Assembly (NCBI GenBank): GCA_035610365.1
Contig: CM069433.1
Location: 133,628,545 to 133,692,544 of the forward strand
Reading direction: 5' to 3'
Source: Aquatica leii
Lineage: Eukaryota > Arthropoda > Insecta > Coleoptera > Lampyridae
DNA length: 64,000 nucleotides
Shown here: positions 58,767 to 64,000 of the stretch, in pieces
How positions within the stretch are numbered: the first letter of the stretch is position 1
How the letters are laid out: each line of letters starts with the position of its first letter
Notes under the pieces: generated by a model
Seen by the model: only the letters and a program-made list of their open reading frames with translations
What the model was told of the DNA's origin: nothing
The model's database searches: none
Translations under genes and position numbers: made by a program

Positions 58767-60077
58767 TTAAGGAGGAGGGGCATCAAAACACTTAATGAGC
58801 CCGGAAGAAAGTAGGTAAACGTTATCTACTTTGCCTTTTGCACGCGATACTACAAGTTCTTGCATGAGTCCGGCTACGATTAATACAGTTTTTCTAAATA
58901 TTCTGCTAGCATTACTAGCAGATATGCCAAATTTGATGCCTATAATGACAAATGGTTTGTTAGGTCGTATTTTCTTGAGAACGATTAGAATGTCGAACAC
59001 CGTAGCAGGAGCCTTGGCAATTAAGAGCTTTATTAAACAATAACTTTCAATGGGTACTCCTAAAAATATTTTTGGATGTTTTTCAATGGCAATTAAAAAC
59101 GATTGGCGTATATTGGTTTGCAACATTTGTTTTGATGTTTCTTCTTCCAAACTATCCGATACACTAGAATATTCGTCTAATTTATAGTCGGAACTGCTGG
59201 AAATATATGTAGCACTGCTCTATCCCTCGATGTTTGTTTCTAATAATAATTGTTTTTTTGCAACTTGTTTCCTTGGCTGTATCAACACTTGAAATGGTGA
59301 GGTAGCAGTATGCGTCAAAGAAGGAATAATTGGAGATGAACCTTCATCGCTTCTACATATTCCTACCTGCGTACTTTTACTTCGTATAAAAGATTTATGG
59401 GGCTTTAAACATACTTATTCTCAGTTTGTGGTACTAGAAATTGCACCTCATCTGGTGGTTTTTGTGAAGATGCGCCGGGGATTTGTATGTTTTTGTTTGC
59501 TTTTGTTAATGTATCATGAACTAGTTCAATTCTTCTTCTTTTCAATGCACCTGTTTTTATGATAGATATTTGTGGATCAGGCAATTGACATTTAAAAAGA
59601 CGAGGTATAACGCCAGGTTTATTTTTGCGGTGTCTACATGATCCATGATACGGTATTTAAAATAATTTTCCATGTTTTCTTCAATCCAAAATTTAAATAT
59701 ATACATATATTTTTTATTATCAACATACAATCAATTTTTGGGTGTGCTGCATAATAATTTAATAATCGAATAGTTTATGTTGTAAAAGAATATTCGATAA
59801 GTACTTATTTTTTATGCAGTGGCATTGATATGGCTGTAAAATTTAAAATCATACAAATTAAATAAAAAAACACGTTAAAATGATCTTCACAACAATAAAG
59901 TCGAGGATTCACAGATAACATTTTTAGTTTCATTCTTTTTCATTGCATGAGACCATTTCTGTCGCGCGTTTGCTTCTTTTGAAACATTATAAATACCTTT
60001 TGAGGTGTTTTTACAGTAGTGTTCGTACGTTTAGGAACAATACAATACTTATGGCTTGTTTTCTTGCATGTTTTCAT
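58767..60077 (-). pseudogene. THAP + HTH_Tnp_4 transposase-type gene, no catalytic domain
   Basis: The minus strand starts at ATG 60077 with a THAP zinc finger: 'CIVPKRTNTTVKTPQKVF', 'SKEANARQKWSHAMKKNE' and, one frame over, 'LYCCEDHFNV'. After a gap of about 180 bp (likely intron) come 'EENMENYFKYRIM', 'KNKPGVIPRLFKCQLPDP' and 'ALKRRRIELVHDTLTKANK'. Finally an open 127-codon piece (59,150-58,767) has 'ETYCLIKLL'-like and 'VLKKIRPNKPFVIIGIKFGI', 'SASNASRIFRKTVLIVAGLM': the HTH that precedes DDE_Tnp_4. The DDE domain itself is absent. THAP-HTH4-DDE4 proteins are common transposases in insects; this one is truncated. Confidence 0.7.
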
Positions 60078-60089
60078 GATTACAACGAA

Positions 60090-62880
60090 CAAATACAACC
60101 ATGCTGCAAATAACGCTACGAATGTATTACTAGCAATTGTGCCGCATTACGTCATAAGCATATGGTGACATTGGCGCGGACATTTCGTTGCGTTCAAATT
60201 GTGGGATTAATCAATTGCTGTATAAATCATTATATAATTAATAAATCAAAAATTAACAATATTAATAGGTGCAGCTTTGTCTTTCTGATAGGATTACATC
60301 ATTTTAGAAGAATATGCATCTTGTCAATTTGACCTAATGGTTTCTAGAATTTTAGAATGGCCTTTGGTCATTACTTATTATCAAATTTGCTAATATTAAT
60401 TCAATCGGCTTATTTCAATTAAATTAGATTAAAACGGGCAAGCCGGATGTCTTCATATAATTTAAAGAAATATAATTGCATTCTGTGGAATAAAATTATT
60501 TATTGAGGTATAATATAACATAATTACAGTATTCTTGCTGTAAAAGTATTTAGAGAAAATTATTAGTTATACGATAAAAACAAAAACTTTCCCTTCACTT
60601 ATGAAATGATAGTGCTAGTACTATTTGCTTGAAATTTATTATTAATTTCTAATAAATAATTTTTAAAGCGTTTATTTACATAAATTTGTACGTGCGGAAC
60701 TCTCACATCATAAACAATACGAAAATTAACAATCAATAGCAGTTTACAAGGTATAAATTATTGACAAATACTATTTTTATCAAAATTACTTTTTCTTTTT
60801 TTATTCTTTCACCTGCTGCGTTCGGTAGGATTACCTACAGCAAAACGGACAGTTGCTATGGTCAAACCCCGTTTACACCATTAAAACTTCTGTTTGTCAC
60901 AAAAAGGCTGTCTTATTTTTTTCAAAACGAGTGTGCCTAAATTAGCGCAAAATTTACAAAACTTAATAATACTGCCAGTACAGTCAGCGATAAAGTATAA
61001 ATATTAGTTTTGATCATTTAAAAAAGCTCTTTTCTTAAGTTTATATTGTTTAAATACGACTACAATATTACATTTCTTTAATTCAAATGGTTCATTATCA
61101 ATTAATTTTATTAATCCGTAAAAAGAAACCGTTTTTCGATAACACTCCTATCCGGATTTTTAGGGCAAACTTTACTTTTGTAAATAAAAATTTATTCCGA
61201 ATAAAGAACGTTTAATAAAAGTAAAAATAATAATTTGACCACGGCAGCAATCGTAAGCACAAACCTCTGGGTGTGAGTTTGAATGGAAATAAATACAAAG
61301 ATGTGAACTCCTTAAATTTATTAACTATAACTTAATATACTATTTACATTAGAGAACAAAGAACAATATTTGAATTAAACATATTAGAAATAAAACAGGA
61401 TTTAAAATAAAATATTAGGGCGCCAATCACCTTTAAATTGGTGATGAATAAACAGCGTAAAATCTTACATCTAATTATTAATTGATAATAAATGCAAAAA
61501 TAGTAAACGGTTAATTTGTTATGAGTGAAAAGTTTTAATAACTGAATTTAGTTGCTTGAATATAAAATGTAGTAACTTAATTCCAGTTGACTCACCATGT
61601 TTAATATAACGTTATCGGATATCTTCTATTTTTAGCACATCTTGGTTAACGTGATAAAATTCTTCAACAGGAATAAAACCAATGCATAATAAACTTCAAT
61701 AGTTGATAATCCATTAATTAAACGACAAAACCAAAATAAAAGATCCAGTAAAAACGAAATACCAGAAAATAAAAAAACCCTAAATATAAATAATTAGAAT
61801 GGTTTTTTAAATGACAGATTTAGTATTAAATGTAGTAAAAATATCATATATCTGGTAATTTCAATTTTTTTTGTTTTGAAGCAAATGTAATTCTATAAAA
61901 GGAAACACAAAAAATAATGTAATTAATTACTCTTGTCGACAGTTTTATAGCATAACTCACTCACATGTAACGCTCGGGCCGTGCGGCCTCGCATCGCGTT
62001 AGCGTTCGTTATGCTATGCTTTACTTTCGACGCTTATTAAGTAAATAATACTGAATTTGTTAAAATCACTATAAACTATATTTAAAAATTAAATTATATT
62101 ATAAAAGGTTTTAATCTTAACGTAAAACTATTTTCCATTTAAACTTACTTATATTTTATTTTAAATGTAATTGTAACTTTCTAAATGTTTTAATTAAATT
62201 TCTGCAGCTATACAATTTGCAAGATTCATTTTCATTATCGATTTAAGCGTGCTTAACAAAATTTATTAAACATGTTTTTTGTAGTTGTTTGTTTGAGTGT
62301 GTTTTAACCGTCATGGGTCGCGTTCTTCCCATTAACTTTAGCACGCGCGTTGGATTTATTTTTACCCATCGTAATTTAATTGGTTTTTTTTATAACTTAG
62401 ATTTATAATAATTATTTAGTAAATATTTATCATTTTTTAATAATTTGACATTATTTATTTATTGTCTCTTGCTTGGAAGATATTAAATTAAATTTTAAAT
62501 ACTTATACTAGAGGTTATAAATGAATATTTCGAGTTCTAATTATGACATTCATTTTAAAGAAAATAATTTACCAAAAATTAAATGTATTATCATTTTGTA
62601 CTAATTATGTATTCTCATTATTAAAATTTAATTGAAAACATTTAGCAGTAAAATAGAGATAACGTGTTCCCGAATATGAATTTACTACCCATTTTGAAAT
62701 TAGTTTTTCGCTTGCTTTTTGTTACTGCAATTTTTACATCGTTTGGCAACTACAAGTGTTTTTTACATGAATTATAATTTTAGGTTTAAGGGAAGTGATT
62801 AAATATTGCTTAAACTTACTAAATGTTTTCTATTAAAAACAAGTTGTTTTATATATTGTTATCTGTTATGTGCATATATC
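60090..62880. other. AT-rich region with two short GC-rich spots
   Basis: No gene seen. Short GC-rich pieces at about 61,970-62,030 ('gctcgggccgtgcggcctcg') and 62,305-62,375 ('catgggtcgcgttcttccca', 'gcacgcgcgttgg') stand out but match nothing I know. They may be remnants of repeats. Confidence 0.4.
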
Positions 62881-63660
62881 TATTCGTTTTATATACTAAA
62901 TTCATATTGTATATGATTAATTTTAAACGCATTCTTAATAATCTGCATGCACTGGTTTTGATAAATCTTTTTTAAATGAATTAATGGTTGATGATCTGTC
63001 TCCATTTCTAATTTCCTACCATATATATAATTATGTAACTTTTGACATGTAAACATACTATGCGAAGTAATAACATTCTGCTGAACTTTCATTGTTTATT
63101 ATTTTAAAATGAATATACACAACGTTTCGATTGCTGTAGTATCTGCAATCGTCATCAAATGAATACTCTTTTTTACATTGAGCATATCTTTGTTCGGATT
63201 CTGTTGATACGTACTTTATAGGTTTTCCTTCCTGTAATAGACATTCATATTGTGAGATATCTGCCTGCAATTATTTCTTTTGTTTTTGTTGAAAATTCCT
63301 AGTGTTAGCGTTTCATTAATACTTCCATTTTCCAGGCATGACTTACATTCCAATTCCACTCAGTGTTGTTTTTCAGTAAATGTCTTAAAGATATCTTGCC
63401 TCTGCCATATTTGGACTTTTTTAAAATACATAATACCTAAAACACTTTCAAGTTCATCTTTTTCGTCTTTCAAGTCTTAATCTTATACGTTTTTTGTCAA
63501 GTTCTATTTCTGCTTGTGAAAGTTTATGATCCATGTATTTAACTGTCGTGCTCTTCTTCAGTCTGAGTTGCAAAAAGAAAGTCATCAATGTTAATGTAGG
63601 GACTATCACCAACATTTTCAGTGAAACATAAATGACGTCGTGAAATTTACAAGTAGGCCA
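62880..63660 (-). pseudogene. Second Ty3/Gypsy pol relic
   Basis: Minus-strand pieces: 'YINIDDFLFATQTEEEHD' (about 63,600, the DD of the reverse-transcriptase active site), 'ADISQYECLLQEGKPIKYV' and 'STESEQRYAQCKKE' (RNase H start, about 63,270-63,170), and 'KLHNYIYGRKLEMETDHQPL' (about 63,045-62,985, RNase H middle). RNase H is interrupted at about 63,165-63,080 by a short insertion. The reverse-transcriptase thumb is scrambled and nothing after RNase H is preserved. It is older than the relic at 34,606. Confidence 0.8.
63085..63165 (-). repeat. Penelope-type terminal motif, copy 3, inside Gypsy RNase H
   Basis: The reverse complement reads 'atttgatgacgattgcagat' then 'cagcaatcgaaacgtt', again TGATGA...CGAAACGT. 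It separates two contiguous parts of the Gypsy RNase H, so it is a short insertion of about 80 bp rather than part of the gene. Confidence 0.5.
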
Positions 63661-64000
63661 GCAAGGAATGGAGCAATTACGTTAGCATAGCTCACGATGA
63701 CCGCTTGATATCCGCTTAATAAAAAAAGTGCAAGATCTGCAGCCGAATTCCCATCGACACCCAGGAAGACCACGAAAACCATGAAAAGACAGTTGCATAT
63801 TTACACAAGAAGTGGGGTGAAAAAACAAGCATTTATGTCTACTTGGAAGAAGATTAAGAAGAAGGGCTTCGATGTGTTTCTTTATCTTTTTTCTTTATTG
63901 TATATATACTGTTACGATTATTATTAAAACTAATTAATTTATTTATACTAAAAATATGTACACGTTTATAACTAACTGAACTAATTAAATCTACGGATAT
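63661..64000. other. Right edge, nothing firmly recognised
   Basis: A plus-strand frame reads 'DTQEDHENHEKTVAYLHKKW' (about 63,760-63,820), which looks protein-like and may belong to another element cut off by the window edge. No family is assigned. Confidence 0.3.

Noticed and set aside
61970..62030. tRNA-like GC-rich spot
   Set aside because: I could not form a cloverleaf with a T-loop GTTCRANNC and matching acceptor stem, so no tRNA is called.

Overview
The window is AT-rich animal DNA, almost certainly from an insect. The mobile elements are typical insect types (BEL/Pao, Ty3/Gypsy, Copia, Penelope-like, piggyBac, Tigger/pogo, IS630-Tc1-mariner, PIF/Harbinger, hAT, Crypton). Several genes have spliceosomal introns, and the one clear host gene is the first exon of a Spondin-family protein (54,062-54,275, +). 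I cannot fix the insect order. There is no prokaryotic gene organisation, CRISPR array, tRNA or rRNA that I could recognise.

Layout. 1-2,380: a possible SGNH-hydrolase-like scrap, four and a bit copies of a ~181-bp tandem satellite, and the C-terminal end of a non-LTR retrotransposon. 2,387-10,039: a nearly complete BEL/Pao retrotransposon with 258-bp LTRs (3 differences) and a 5-bp target duplication, but with gag split by an unclassified 1,517-bp insertion, plus a frameshift and two stops. 10,650-12,010: a long LTR-like repeat (copy A) with a GC-rich 18-bp minisatellite and a TATA/initiator pair. Copy B (35,111-36,862, reversed) sits inside a Gypsy relic and copy C (38,830-39,579) lies just after it. 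12,020-15,000: two pogo/jerky-type transposase relics. 15,318-17,720: a piggyBac element broken by two single-base indels. 18,459-18,645: a degenerate ~40-bp tandem repeat. 19,897-20,541: an intact 214-codon ORF I do not recognise. 21,690-23,450: Harbinger, DUF4817-type and Penelope-like relics. 25,895-30,032: two neighbouring, related IS630-Tc1-mariner transposons with introns and an unusually long second-D-to-E spacing. 30,274-30,657: a MITE. 31,561-33,532: a Tigger-like element. 34,600-38,400: a Gypsy relic. 41,255-43,475: mariner-type HTH, Crypton and piggyBac scraps. 43,771-45,027: a MITE holding a perfect 207-bp tandem duplication. 45,185-46,501: a hAT relic. 46,778-47,222: a Harbinger-derived MITE. 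48,680-51,640: a Copia relic interrupted by a two-gene Harbinger element. 53,930-54,275: promoter region and exon 1 of the Spondin gene, whose following sequence is presumably its first intron. 56,865-57,525: a relic of an uncharacterised multicopy insect family (DUF7869-like). 58,767-60,077: a THAP + helix-turn-helix transposase-type gene relic. 62,880-63,660: a second Gypsy relic.

Apart from Spondin the genes do not form a pathway. They record layered insertion: Harbinger into Copia, an antisense LTR-like element into Gypsy, and an unclassified element into BEL. Most coding copies are broken. I found no new defence or metabolic system. The items most worth a second look are the intron-containing mariner pair, the unclassified 1.5-kb element in gag, the LTR-like family with a conserved hairpin, the interleaved Harbinger genes, and the unknown 214-residue ORF. 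All family assignments are made by eye from motifs, without database searches.
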